A DNA stretch of 64,000 bases. It comes from JABFSM01 sp052389555 (lineage in GTDB: Bacteria > Gemmatimonadota > Gemmatimonadetes > Gemmatimonadales > GWC2-71-9). Positions within the stretch are counted from its first letter, which is position 1; the number at the start of each line of letters is the position of its first letter. A program made the position numbers and the translations under genes. The notes beneath the pieces were generated by a model. The model had not been told where the DNA came from and did no database searches. It saw only the letters and a program-made list of their open reading frames with translations. Location: NCBI GenBank assembly GCA_052389555.1, contig JBQTHV010000172.1, positions 1 to 64,000 of the forward strand, given 5' to 3'. Of the stretch, positions 7,069 through 15,987 are shown piece after piece.

Positions 7069-9132
7069 CTACGTATTCGGCACGTTCCGCCGCAACTCAT
7101 CCAGCCACACCGTAGCCGTCGCATCGCTGGGTGCCCGCCAGTCCCCTCGCGGCGAAAGGGAACCGCCCGACCCCACCTTCGGCGCGTTAGGCAACGCCGA
7201 GCGCTTGAACTGGCTCTGCTCGAAAAAGCGCAGCAGAAACACCTCGAGCCATCGCGTGATCTCTGCGAGCGTGTACTGATGCCGGCGCTCCGGCGGTAGC
7301 AGCTCGGGCCAGGTGCCCCGCTCCCGATCACCCCAGGCCTGGTGCGCGAGGTATGCCACCTTGCTGGGCCGGAACCCGAAGCGGGCGGTGTAGTACAGGT
7401 GAAAGTCTTGCAGCTCGAAGGGACCCACCACCTCCTCGGTGCTCTGCAGCACGTCTCCGGAGGCCGGAACGAGCTCGGGCGAGATCGCCGTCTCGAGAAT
7501 GGAGTGCAGCGTCTCGTTCACGTCGGCCGGGAACTCACCCGACCTCGCGACCCATCGGATGAGGTATTGAATCAGGGTCTTGGGGATGGACGCGTTGACG
7601 CTGTAGTGCGCCATCTGGTCGCCCACCCCATAGGTCGTCCAGCCCAGCGCGAGCTCGCTCAGGTCGCTGGTCCCCACCACCAGGCCGCCGTGGAAGTTGG
7701 CCAGCCGGAACAGGTGGGAGGTCCGCTCCCCCGCTTGCACGTTCTCGTAGGTCCGGTCGTGGACCGGCTTCCCTTCGGCCGCCGGATGGCCCAGGTCCCG
7801 CAGCATCTGCTGGGCCGAAGGCCGAATGTCGATCTCGCCGGCGGTGATGCCGAGCGCCCGCATCAGGCGCCGGGCGTTCGTGCGGGTTAGGTCGCTCGTC
7901 GCGAAGCCGGGCAGTGAGAAGCCCAGCACGTTGGTGCGCGGCAGGCCGAGGCGGTCCATCGTCCGGGCCGCGACCAGCACCGCCTGAGTCGAGTCCAGCC
8001 CTCCCGATACGCCCATGACCACGTTCTCGATGCCGGTGCCGGCGAGCCGCTGGGCCAGGCCATGGACCTGGATGTGGTACGCCTCGTAGCAGCGGGCATC
8101 GAGCTGGGCGGGATCGCTTGGCACGTAGGGAAACCGCTCGACGGTCCGGCGGAGCTCCTGGGACCCAGGGGGGACCTCGAACGCGAAGGGGACCCGCCGA
8201 AGTTCCCTAACCCGCTCCCGGTATTCACCCGCCTGGTCGTTGAAGCTGGTGAGCCGGGAGCGTTCCTGCACGAGCCGCTCGAGGTCGAGGTCGGCCACCG
8301 TGAGCTGCTCGTCCGCAGCAAAGCGCGAGGATTCGGCCAGCAGCACGCCATTCTCGTAAACCAGGGCCTGGCCATCCCAGGCGAGATCGGTAGTCGATTC
8401 GCCGGCGCCCGACGCGGAGTAGAGATAGGCGGCGACGCACTTGGCGGACTGGCCGGCGCAGAGCTGCCGCCGGTAGTCCGCCTTCCCGATCGTGATATTA
8501 CTGGCCGAGAGGTTGGCCAGGATCGTCGCGCCGGCCAGGGCTCCCCAGGTGCTGGGCGGGATCGGGACCCACACGTCCTCACAGATCTCCACAAACAGCG
8601 CGAACCCATCGAGGTTGGTCGCTTCGAAGATCAGGTCATTGCCGAACGGGATCGCCTGGCCGAGCAGACCGACCTCGCGTCCCACCGCCAGCCCGCCCGG
8701 CGTGAACTGGCGGCGTTCATAGAACTCGCGGTAGTTCGGCAGATAGCTCTTGGGAGTGACGCCGAGGAGACGGCCCCGGTAGATCACCACGGCGCAGTTG
8801 AAGAGCTTGCCTTCGAATCGGAGCGGGGCGCCGACGATCAGCACCGGGGAGAGCGACCGGCTCTCGGTAATCAGCCGATCGAGGGAGCTCAGGACGGCAT
8901 CGAGCAGCGCGTCCTGCTGGTGGAGGTCGTCGTTGCTGTAGGCGGAGAGCCCCAACTCGGGGAAGAGGGCGACAGCGGCGTCGAGTTCCGAGGCTCGGCG
9001 CGCGAGCCCGAGGGTGCGCTCAAGATTGAAGGCGGGATCGGCAATCCTAACCCGCGGCGTCGCGACCGCGCCGCGGATGAACCCGTGCCGGTAGATCGAG
9101 CGGAAGGGGAGAGACGCGGGCGGCCGGTTCAC
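7069..9132 (-). CDS. nadE: Glutamine-dependent NAD+ synthetase
   Basis: 687 residues, the long two-domain form. The N-terminal nitrilase-like glutaminase has the Glu-Lys-Cys triad: Glu59 (FPELGLSAYS), Lys128 (GVTPKSYLPN) and Cys184 (VEICEDVWVP). The C-terminal synthetase has the pyrophosphate-binding loop GVSGGLDST near residue 375. It makes NAD+ from deamido-NAD+, ATP and glutamine in the cytoplasm. The ATG overlaps the stop of the upstream nicotinamidase gene (ATGA), so the two are translationally coupled as a salvage operon: nicotinamide to nicotinate, then the last amidation step. Confidence 0.96.
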   Translation of the reverse strand: MNRPPASLPFRSIYRHGFIRGAVATPRVRIADPAFNLERTLGLARRASELDAAVALFPELGLSAYSNDDLHQQDALLDAVLSSLDRLITESRSLSPVLIVGAPLRFEGKLFNCAVVIYRGRLLGVTPKSYLPNYREFYERRQFTPGGLAVGREVGLLGQAIPFGNDLIFEATNLDGFALFVEICEDVWVPIPPSTWGALAGATILANLSASNITIGKADYRRQLCAGQSAKCVAAYLYSASGAGESTTDLAWDGQALVYENGVLLAESSRFAADEQLTVADLDLERLVQERSRLTSFNDQAGEYRERVRELRRVPFAFEVPPGSQELRRTVERFPYVPSDPAQLDARCYEAYHIQVHGLAQRLAGTGIENVVMGVSGGLDSTQAVLVAARTMDRLGLPRTNVLGFSLPGFATSDLTRTNARRLMRALGITAGEIDIRPSAQQMLRDLGHPAAEGKPVHDRTYENVQAGERTSHLFRLANFHGGLVVGTSDLSELALGWTTYGVGDQMAHYSVNASIPKTLIQYLIRWVARSGEFPADVNETLHSILETAISPELVPASGDVLQSTEEVVGPFELQDFHLYYTARFGFRPSKVAYLAHQAWGDRERGTWPELLPPERRHQYTLAEITRWLEVFLLRFFEQSQFKRSALPNAPKVGSGGSLSPRGDWRAPSDATATVWLDELRRNVPNT

Positions 9133-9818
9133 GACCGGGCCACGCTTTCCTCGCGCAACGCCCTGACCGAGGTGACCGTCACGCCCGCCTGGGTGAGCTC
9201 GCGCCGGACCCGCTCATCGCTGGCAGGATCGACCGGCCGGGTGAGGTCCCAGAGAAACATGGCCCGGAACCCCGCCGCCGCGGCGTCCTCGGCGCTCCAC
9301 TTGACGCAGTAGTCACGGGCCAGCCCGCAGAGCAACACGGTGTCGATACCTCGCTCCCGCAGGTAGCCCGCGAGACCCGTCGGCGGGCGCTCCCCATGCC
9401 GGTCCCAGTTGTTGCGAAATCCGCTGTAGGAGTCGGTATCCGGGTCGGTCCCCTTGCGGATGATGGCCGCGATGCGCTCGGTCGGCAGGTCGGGATGGAG
9501 CGCGGCGCCGGGGGTCCCCTGCACGCAGTGGTCCGGCCACAAGGTCTCTTCGTGCCCGTGCACCTGGATCACGTCGAACGGCTGGTGACCGGGATGACTG
9601 CTCGCGAACGACACATGGCCCCGCGGGTGCCAGTCCTGGGTTGCCACGCACAGGGCGAACTCGCCGCTGTTGACCAGCTGACGGATCGGCGCGACGACTT
9701 CATCGCCCTGCCGCACCGGCAACGCGCCGCTTGGCAGGAAGTCGGGCTGGAGATCGACCACGATGAGCGCCGAACGCCAGGGTTCGCGATCGAGCGGTGA
9801 GGATGAGGCTATCGGCAT
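9129..9818 (-). CDS. pncA: Nicotinamidase
   Basis: 229 residues from the ATG at 9818, chosen because GGAGG lies 5 nt upstream. An in-frame ATG at 9866 lacks a ribosome site. It is an isochorismatase-fold hydrolase with the catalytic triad Asp22 (VVDLQPDF), Lys122 (IRKGTD) and Cys171 (LARDYCV), and the metal ligands Asp62, His64 and His68 (QDWHPRGH). It converts nicotinamide to nicotinate and feeds NAD salvage. It is directly upstream of and overlaps nadE. Confidence 0.95.
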   Translation of the reverse strand: MPIASSSPLDREPWRSALIVVDLQPDFLPSGALPVRQGDEVVAPIRQLVNSGEFALCVATQDWHPRGHVSFASSHPGHQPFDVIQVHGHEETLWPDHCVQGTPGAALHPDLPTERIAAIIRKGTDPDTDSYSGFRNNWDRHGERPPTGLAGYLRERGIDTVLLCGLARDYCVKWSAEDAAAAGFRAMFLWDLTRPVDPASDERVRRELTQAGVTVTSVRALREESVARS

Positions 9819-9886
9819 GCGCACCTCCGGTACCGGGAAGCTAGGAAATCCGAGTACCACGCTCAAGGTTTCGCGAACTGGTGTCG

Positions 9887-9916
9887 TTGGCGACTGCCAG
9901 GTTTGTGGAGTACACT
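9887..9916 (+). promoter_or_regulatory. Possible sigma-70 promoter for the membrane-protein gene
   Basis: TTGGCG at 9887 and TACACT at 9911 with 18 nt between, 33 nt before the ATG at 9949. The match to consensus is moderate. Confidence 0.35.
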
Positions 9917-9948
9917 ACCGTCCGGCGCACCGGCATCGAGGAACCGCC

Positions 9949-10446
9949 ATGACACGTCTGTCTCGCCCAGTCCGGGAAGGCTTGATCGTGGGTTTCCTGG
10001 CCTACCTGTCGGTGGCGGTGTTCTATGCGCTGTTCGATCTGCTCGCGGCTCGGGGCCCGCTCTACACCGTGAACATGGTGGGCCAGGCCGTCTTCCGGGG
10101 CCTCCGGGATCCCGCCGTGCTCCAGCTCCCGGTGCCGCTCGACACGGGGGCGATCTTCACGTACAACGCCCTCCACCTGTTCGTGTCGTTGGCCATCGGG
10201 ATCATCGTGGTCCAGCTCGTGGCGCAGGCGGAGCGAACCCCGGCGCGGGGCCGCCTGGCCCTGGCGGTCATCGTGGCAGGATTCGGGGTAACGATCCTGG
10301 CGGTAGGATTCCTAACCCGCTCAATCCGTCCTGTGCTGCCCTGGTGGTCGATCGTGGTGGCCAACGGACTGGCGGTGGTGCTGGCCGGATTCTATCTGAC
10401 CCGCCGGCATCCGGGGATCTGGCGGCGCCTCGCCTACGCGACCTGA
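9949..10446 (+). CDS. Hypothetical four-helix membrane protein
   Basis: 165 residues with GAGGA upstream of the ATG. Four predicted membrane segments: GLIVGFLAYLSVAVFYALF, LHLFVSLAIGIIVVQLVA, LAVIVAGFGVTILAVGFL and WSIVVANGLAVVLAGFY. A short Arg-rich cytoplasmic loop sits between helices 2 and 3. I recognise no family and see no catalytic motif. It is a single gene, divergent from pncA and followed by repeat DNA. Confidence 0.65.
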   Translation: MTRLSRPVREGLIVGFLAYLSVAVFYALFDLLAARGPLYTVNMVGQAVFRGLRDPAVLQLPVPLDTGAIFTYNALHLFVSLAIGIIVVQLVAQAERTPARGRLALAVIVAGFGVTILAVGFLTRSIRPVLPWWSIVVANGLAVVLAGFYLTRRHPGIWRRLAYAT

Positions 10447-10479
10447 CGGGTCGGGCGCGCTCGTCATGACCCATCGCGT

Positions 10480-10551
10480 GGCTCGGCACCCGGCGCTCGG
10501 CGCTCAACGCCCGGTACCCGGCACTCGGCACTCGGGGCTCGGCACCTGGCC
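10480..10551. repeat. Tandem CTCGGC-type 9-10-nt units
   Basis: About eight degenerate copies of GGCACTCGGC or GGCGCTCGGC between two genes on the same strand. The unit has no stop codon in the sense seen here. The same family occurs inside genes near 5,940, 31,215, 44,410-44,815 and 57,025. Confidence 0.7.
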
Positions 10552-10629
10552 GGGCGGTCAGACCCGCGTTTGACCACGCGGCTCTACAGGGTCAATTTCT
10601 TCGCGTCCATTCCTCATCCGGTTGATTCC

Positions 10630-13600
10630 ATGACTGCTCCTCGCGTGCTCTCTAATCTTGCTCTCGGCTTGCTTGCCGCTGGCATGCTGGTCATCCCCGA
10701 CACGCCCCTGGCCCAGACCCGCAGCCCCGCGCCTGCTCGGACCCTCGCCTCCGTGACTCTCGATTCGGCGTTTCTCGCAGGATTCCGCTGGCGCAATGTC
10801 GGGCCGGACCGGGGCGGGCGCTCGATTGCGGTGAGCGGAGTCCGAGGCCGGCGCAACGAGTCGTATTTCGGTGCGACCGGCGGCGGCCTCTGGAAAACGA
10901 CCGATGGGGGAGAAACCTGGTTCCCGGTGACCGACAAGCAGATCACCAGTGCCTCGGTCGGTGCGGTGGCGGTGAGCGAGACCAATCCCGATGTCGTCTT
11001 CATTGGCACCGGCGAGTCCTGCATTCGTGGGAACATCATGCCGGGTGACGGGGTCTACCAGAGCACCGATGCGGGGAAGACCTGGACTCACGTCGGGTTC
11101 CGCGAGTCCCACGCGATCTCCAAGATCCGCATCCACCCCGCCAATCCCGACATCGTCTTCGTGGCCTCTTTCGGGAAGTACAGCGCGCCGAGCTCGGAGC
11201 GCGGGGTGTACAAGAGCATGGATGGCGGGAAGACCTGGCGCCGGGTGCTCTTTCGCGACGACAAGACCGGCGCGGTCGATATCTCGATCGATCGCAACAA
11301 TCCGAATGTGATCTACGCGGCGCTCTGGGAAGCGTTCCGCAAGGAATACACGATGTCGAGTGGCGGGCCGGGCAGCGGGCTGTTCAAGAGTACCGACGGG
11401 GGTGAGACCTGGACCGAAATCACCCAGAATCCCGGTTTACCGTCGGGCGTCATCGGCAGGATCGGGGTCGCGGTGTCCGGGGCAAACTCGAATCGCGTGT
11501 ATGCCCTGGTCGAGAACGAGAACGGCGGACTGTTCCGGAGCGACGATGCCGGGGCTACCTGGTCGCTGGTCAACGACAACCGGGCGATTCGGCAGCGGGC
11601 CTTCTACTACACCCACGTGTTCGCCGATCCCAAGAACGCCGACGTGGTATACCTGCAGAACACCGCGATGTTCAAGTCGACCGACGGCGGCAAGACCACG
11701 ACCAACCTCGGCCAGGGAACCCACGGGGATCATCACGATCTCTGGATCGATCCCGACGACCCGGCTCACCTGGTGGACGGCAATGACGGCGGCGGTGCGA
11801 TTTCGACGGTCGGCGGTGGCGGCCGGTGGACCGCGCAGGATTACCCGACCGAGCAGTTTTACCACGTGGTCACGACGAAACACATCCCGTATCACGTGTG
11901 CGGCTCTCAGCAGGACAACTCGACCCTCTGCATTCCGTTCAATTGGAATGCCGGGGGTGCGTTCCGGTTCGGGGGAGGGCCGGGCGGACCGGGCGGACCG
12001 GGCGGTCCCCCGCGCGATCCTACGTCGGGCGGGATGGCGGTCGCGTACCTCGCGGGCGGCGGCGAGCCGGGGTACATCGCGCCGGACCCGCTCGATCCCG
12101 ACATCTTCTACAGCGGCACCAACAACGGCCGCTACGTCGACAAGTACAACCGCCGGCTGGGCACCTCGCGCGAGGTGAATCCCTATCCCTGGTTCTACTC
12201 CGGCGAGGCCGCCAGGGACATCCGGGAGCGCTGGCAGTGGACCTTCCCGATCATCTTCTCCCCGGCAGATCCCGGGACCCTCTACGTGTCCTCGCAGCGG
12301 CTCTGGAAGACGACCGACGGGGGACGGACCTGGACCGCGCTGAGCGGTGACCTAACCCGGCACGATCCGGCGACGCTGGGGCACTCGGGCGGCCCGATCA
12401 CCGGCGACATGAACGGGCCCGAAGTGTATGCGACCATCTTCTCGGTCGGGCCGGGCAAGCGGGACGTGAACGTGATCTGGACCGGCTCGGATGACGGGCT
12501 GGTCCACCTGACCCAGGACGGCGGGAAGACCTGGACCAACGTCACGCCGAAGGAGATGCCCGATCTCGGCCGGGTGAGCCAGATCGACGCGTCGGCGTTC
12601 GCTTCGGGTACCGCGTACGTCTCGGTGCGGCGGCCCCTGCTCGATGACCTTTCACCCTACATCTTCAAGACCCACGACTTCGGGCGCACCTGGACCCGGA
12701 TCGTGAGCGGGATCCGGCCCGATGCCTACGTGCACGCGGTTCGCGAAGATCCCACCCGGCGCGGGCTGCTCTACGCTGCGACCCAGCATGGGGTCTACCT
12801 CTCGTACGACGACGGCACCAGCTGGCAGTCGCTCCGGCTCAACATGCCCGACGTGCCGGTGAGCGACCTGATCGTGGAAGGCAACGAGCTCGTGATCGCG
12901 AGCCATGGCCGGGGATTCTGGGTGCTTGACGATATCGCGCCCCTCCGCCAGGCCACGCCCGACGTGCTGGCCCGGCGCGCCCATCTCTTCACGCCTTCGA
13001 CCGGAGTCCGCTCGGGCACCGGAGTGACCGTGAGCTGGATGCTCAAGACCGCGCCTAACACGCTCAAGCTCGAAGTGCTGGATTCGACCGGCCAGGTGCT
13101 TCGCACCTACACGACCCCGACGCCAGCCGACTCGGCGGCGGCTGCTCCGGGTGGAGGAGGGGGTGGGGGCGGGGGTCGTTTCGGTGCCACCAGTCCGCTA
13201 CCCAGGGGAACCGGCATGCAGCGGTTCACCTGGGACCTCCGTACTCAGGGGATCACCGGATTCCCTGGCATGATCCTGTGGGGCGCAGGTCTCAACGGTC
13301 CCGCGGTTCCGCCAGGCCGGTACCAGCTCCGGCTGACGGCGGATGGCCAGACCCTCACCGCGCCGGTCTCGGTCGTGCGTAACCCGCGGATCACCGAGGT
13401 GAGCGACGCCGACCTGCGCGCCCAGTACGCGTTTTCCAAACGGGTCCGCGACAAGGCCGAGGAGGCCAATCAGGCGGTGATCGCCATCCGTCGCGTCAAG
13501 ACCCAGCTCGCCGAGCGGCTCAAGCAGTCGAACGATGCCGCCCTCAAGGCGGCGGGCGACCGGCTGGTCGCGAACACCTCGGCGGTGGAAGAGAACATCT

Positions 13601-13857
13601 ACCAGGTGCGGAATCGAAGCGGGCAGGATCCGCTCAACTTCCCGATCAAGGTGAACAACCGCCTGGCGAATCTCCTGTCGATGTCGCAGCGTGGGGATGG
13701 GCCGCCGATCAATAACATGCCGGAGATCTTTGCGATCCTGTCGGCGGAGCTCAAGCAGTACACCGGCCGGCTGGCGCAGGTCTGGGCGACGGATCTCGTG
13801 GCGGTGAATCGGGAGCTCGCCCGGCTCCGGTTGCCGCCGCTGGATCCGACTAAATAG
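10630..13857 (+). CDS. VPS10/sortilin-type Asp-box (BNR) repeat protein, secreted
   Basis: 1,075 residues from the ATG at 10630, giving a signal peptide (LALGLLAAGMLVIPDTPLAQ). An N-terminal beta-propeller carries many Asp-box loops: WKTTDGGETW, YQSTDAGKTW, YKSMDGGKTW, FKSTDGGETW, WKTTDGGRTW and LTQDGGKTW. A Gly-rich linker (PGGGGGGGGG) precedes a C-terminal beta domain and a helical tail (about 940-1075) with the coiled part KRVRDKAEEANQAVIAIRRV. Such proteins are often named glycosyl hydrolases by homology to exo-alpha-sialidases, but catalytic Arg/Glu/Tyr sets are not evident, so an enzymatic role is unproven. Probably periplasmic or cell-surface. Confidence 0.85.
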   Translation: MTAPRVLSNLALGLLAAGMLVIPDTPLAQTRSPAPARTLASVTLDSAFLAGFRWRNVGPDRGGRSIAVSGVRGRRNESYFGATGGGLWKTTDGGETWFPVTDKQITSASVGAVAVSETNPDVVFIGTGESCIRGNIMPGDGVYQSTDAGKTWTHVGFRESHAISKIRIHPANPDIVFVASFGKYSAPSSERGVYKSMDGGKTWRRVLFRDDKTGAVDISIDRNNPNVIYAALWEAFRKEYTMSSGGPGSGLFKSTDGGETWTEITQNPGLPSGVIGRIGVAVSGANSNRVYALVENENGGLFRSDDAGATWSLVNDNRAIRQRAFYYTHVFADPKNADVVYLQNTAMFKSTDGGKTTTNLGQGTHGDHHDLWIDPDDPAHLVDGNDGGGAISTVGGGGRWTAQDYPTEQFYHVVTTKHIPYHVCGSQQDNSTLCIPFNWNAGGAFRFGGGPGGPGGPGGPPRDPTSGGMAVAYLAGGGEPGYIAPDPLDPDIFYSGTNNGRYVDKYNRRLGTSREVNPYPWFYSGEAARDIRERWQWTFPIIFSPADPGTLYVSSQRLWKTTDGGRTWTALSGDLTRHDPATLGHSGGPITGDMNGPEVYATIFSVGPGKRDVNVIWTGSDDGLVHLTQDGGKTWTNVTPKEMPDLGRVSQIDASAFASGTAYVSVRRPLLDDLSPYIFKTHDFGRTWTRIVSGIRPDAYVHAVREDPTRRGLLYAATQHGVYLSYDDGTSWQSLRLNMPDVPVSDLIVEGNELVIASHGRGFWVLDDIAPLRQATPDVLARRAHLFTPSTGVRSGTGVTVSWMLKTAPNTLKLEVLDSTGQVLRTYTTPTPADSAAAAPGGGGGGGGGRFGATSPLPRGTGMQRFTWDLRTQGITGFPGMILWGAGLNGPAVPPGRYQLRLTADGQTLTAPVSVVRNPRITEVSDADLRAQYAFSKRVRDKAEEANQAVIAIRRVKTQLAERLKQSNDAALKAAGDRLVANTSAVEENIYQVRNRSGQDPLNFPIKVNNRLANLLSMSQRGDGPPINNMPEIFAILSAELKQYTGRLAQVWATDLVAVNRELARLRLPPLDPTK

Positions 13858-13967
13858 GAGATAGTGAGCAGGAGGTAGTAAGAAGGGAAAAGCTCTGTCG
13901 GTCTCAGGTGATTTCGACCGGGAGGGTTTGTCCCTGCTTACTACCTCCTACTTACTACCTCCTGCTC
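13857..13967. terminator. Hairpin of GGTAGTAAGTAGGA units
   Basis: The left arm (GAGCAGGAGGTAGTAAG) and right arm (CTTACTACCTCC twice, then TGCTC) pair across about 40 nt. It lies between convergent genes. The unit contains TAG and TAA. It is the same unit family as the hairpins at 48108 and 50245. Confidence 0.7.
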
Positions 13968-13969
13968 GT

Positions 13970-14545
13970 CTAGCGAATCCGAACCGGACCTCCGAAGGAC
14001 TGCACTGGGGAGCGGCCGCCCCGGAGTGGCGGCGCCAGCCGGTTGATGAGCACACCGATGCCGGCACGACCGGTCCCGTGGATCTTGCAGTCGTCGCGCG
14101 GCCCACCCATGCCGCCGCGAATCAGGATCGTCGGCTCCCCGCCCGACCCTCCCCCGGCGGTTGACCCACCCGCGTGACTATTCCCGTTACCCTCTGAGGA
14201 AGCGAGCGACAGGGGACCGGCCGGCACGGGAACTTCGCTGAGTGCAGGCGCCGCAGCACTCGCAACCGTGGTCACCTGTATCTTGGGAGACAGCTCGAGC
14301 TCCGATGACTCCGGCGTCGCGCGAACCGCAGTCGACCACCGAACCGGTGCCGAGCGCCGGGCGAGAACCGGCAAGCGCATCCCCTGAGCGACCTCCACTG
14401 GTGTAACGACCGCCGAATCGTTCGCTGCAGTACCCAGGAGCTCGAGGTTCCGTTCCCGGGCCGCGGCTGGCGCATCGGGCTTGGAACATGCGAGAGCGAT
14501 GAGGCCGGCAAGGGAGACTGCTGTGACGAGAAGCGGGGCCTTCAT
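13970..14545 (-). CDS. Hypothetical lipoprotein with Gly-rich tail
   Basis: 191 residues from the ATG at 14545. The longer frame to 14626 adds a segment without signal features. Lipoprotein signal: LLVTAVSLAGLIALAC (Cys20). The middle is low complexity, followed by NGNSHAGGSTAGGGSGGEP and a conserved-looking C-terminal block (IHGTGRAGIGVLINRLAPP). I recognise no family. The tail may be a surface-exposed linker plus a short folded end. Divergent from the NTF2-like lipoprotein gene at 14665. Confidence 0.55.
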   Translation of the reverse strand: MKAPLLVTAVSLAGLIALACSKPDAPAAARERNLELLGTAANDSAVVTPVEVAQGMRLPVLARRSAPVRWSTAVRATPESSELELSPKIQVTTVASAAAPALSEVPVPAGPLSLASSEGNGNSHAGGSTAGGGSGGEPTILIRGGMGGPRDDCKIHGTGRAGIGVLINRLAPPLRGGRSPVQSFGGPVRIR

Positions 14546-14664
14546 GGAATCCGCCAGGGGAAGGTTGCCAGGGCGAACTGCATATGCCGGACCACCATAG
14601 GCGTGCCGCGCAAGCAGCGATGGCACATCCGTTTGCGGTGGCTCGACTACTCGGGAGACAAGCC

Positions 14665-15192
14665 ATGATGTACCGTCCGGAGGACAGATTGTCCCGCCGG
14701 TGGGACAAGCTCGGCGGGGTCGTTTTGCTCAGCGGGCTCCTCGCTTGTGCCGGGGGCCCCGAAGGGAGCTCGGCGGTTCCATCCGAGGGCGCGCTGCGCG
14801 ACACCCTAAAGCATCTGATCGAAGGAGCCTATGATTTCGGCCAGGCCGGCGTGCTCGAGCGCATGGGGGCGCTGTATCCGGATGCAGGTCGAGTGGTTTC
14901 GGCGAGCGGGGGCAAGATCATCGCGTCGGCCGATTCGCTGCGCGCGGGTCTCCGGACCTTCTGGGAAACGGCGGGCCAGTACATGCAGGACGCGCGGTGG
15001 GAATGGGGCGAGGTCCTGGTTGATCGGCTGGGCCAGGATGCCGCGGTGCTCACGGCTACCTGGCGGATTCCTCACGTGGCGCCGACCGGCAGGCCCCATG
15101 TGATCCAGGGTGCGTGGACCGCAGTATTCAGGCGGATCAACGGCGAATGGAAGATCGTGGTCGAGCATCTCTCGACGCCGCCGGGTGGGTGA
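14665..15192 (+). CDS. NTF2-like/DUF4440-type lipoprotein
   Basis: 175 residues. The ATG at 14665 (a second ATG directly follows) has GGGAGAC 5 nt upstream. Lipoprotein signal: GGVVLLSGLLAC. The mature part has the cone-shaped NTF2/SnoaL layout: an N-terminal helix pair (LKHLIEGAYDFGQAGVLERM), then strands ending GAWTAVFRRINGEWKIVVE, HLSTP. The family includes calcium/calmodulin-kinase-associated-like domains and ketosteroid-isomerase-like folds, with no assignable reaction here. Confidence 0.75.
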   Translation: MMYRPEDRLSRRWDKLGGVVLLSGLLACAGGPEGSSAVPSEGALRDTLKHLIEGAYDFGQAGVLERMGALYPDAGRVVSASGGKIIASADSLRAGLRTFWETAGQYMQDARWEWGEVLVDRLGQDAAVLTATWRIPHVAPTGRPHVIQGAWTAVFRRINGEWKIVVEHLSTPPGG

Positions 15193-15212
15193 GCTAGTCT
15201 CGGTAGCCTAAC

Positions 15213-15245
15213 GGCTCGGCGGCTCGGCGGCTCGGCGGCTCGGCG
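15213..15245. repeat. Tandem 9-nt unit GGCTCGGCG
   Basis: Nearly four perfect head-to-tail copies, with no second arm. A sister array in the reverse sense lies at about 53,965, where it is coding (start of the APC permease). Confidence 0.75.
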
Positions 15246-15331
15246 ACCGGTTTTCGGCGATTGACTCTCCTCATGCCCCCGTTGAAATTGGGCGGTCCAT
15301 TCAACCCGCAACATTCGTTGTTGCTGTGTCG

Positions 15332-15898
15332 ATGAAGTCGTTGCTTTCAACGGCGCAAGCCGATGCTGTGCAGAGTCGCCGAGGTTTTCTTGCTACGATG
15401 GCCGTTGGTGGGCTCGCGCTCATCAAGGCCCCGCGACTCCTCCGCGCGATGGACGCCCCTCGCTCACTGGCCCTGCACCATCTCCACACCGACGAGCGCC
15501 TCGCGGTCCAGTATTATGCCGCCGGCGAGTACGTGCCCCAGGCGCTTCACGAGGTAAATCACCTGTTGCGGGACTGGCGCCGCAACGAGATCCACCCAAT
15601 CGAACCCGAGCTGCTGGACCTCCTCAACGAGCTGCACCGCGCCACCGGGAGCAAGGAGCCGTTCGAGGTGATCTGCGGGTATCGGTCACCCCAGACCAAC
15701 GCCATGCTGCGCCAGCATAGCAAGGGGGTTGCGTCCAACAGCCTCCACCTGGTCGGAAAGGCCATCGACATCCGGCTCTCCGATGTGCCGCTCAGCCGAC
15801 TGCGAGACGTGGCCAAGTCCCAGAAGCGGGGCGGAGTGGGGTACTACCGGGCCTCGAACTTCGTACACGTGGACACAGGGCGGGTCCGGTACTGGTAG
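15332..15898 (+). CDS. M15-type murein endopeptidase (YcbK/MepK-like, DUF882), Tat-exported
   Basis: 188 residues from the ATG at 15332 (a GTG two codons earlier is possible). A twin-arginine signal is present (SRRGFLATMAVGGLALI), so it is exported folded. The zinc-peptidase motifs are present: SNSLHLVGKAIDIRL (His and Asp ligands) and NFVHVDTGRVRYW (His ligand). An upstream conserved block reads VICGYRSPQTNAMLR. It is expected to cut peptide cross-links of peptidoglycan in the periplasm. It is convergent with an L,D-transpeptidase gene, so cross-link making and breaking enzymes sit side by side. Confidence 0.9.
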   Translation: MKSLLSTAQADAVQSRRGFLATMAVGGLALIKAPRLLRAMDAPRSLALHHLHTDERLAVQYYAAGEYVPQALHEVNHLLRDWRRNEIHPIEPELLDLLNELHRATGSKEPFEVICGYRSPQTNAMLRQHSKGVASNSLHLVGKAIDIRLSDVPLSRLRDVAKSQKRGGVGYYRASNFVHVDTGRVRYW

Positions 15899-15900
15899 TC

Positions 15901-15987
15901 GGACGGCAGGACGGCAGGACGGCATGACGGCAAGATGGCAGGTAACTACCCTGAGTCCTGCCATCCTACCGCCCTGCCGTCCTGCCA
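15901..15987. terminator. Hairpin of GGACGGCA units
   Basis: The left arm (GGACGGCAGGACGGCA and variants) pairs with the right arm (TGCCGTCCTGCC and variants) across a short loop. The stop codon and last codons of the L,D-transpeptidase (AGGRTAGR) are read from the right arm. Confidence 0.7.

Noticed and set aside
10630..13857. Annotation as a sialidase
   Set aside because: Asp-boxes alone are structural; the catalytic Arg triad and Glu/Tyr pair were not seen.
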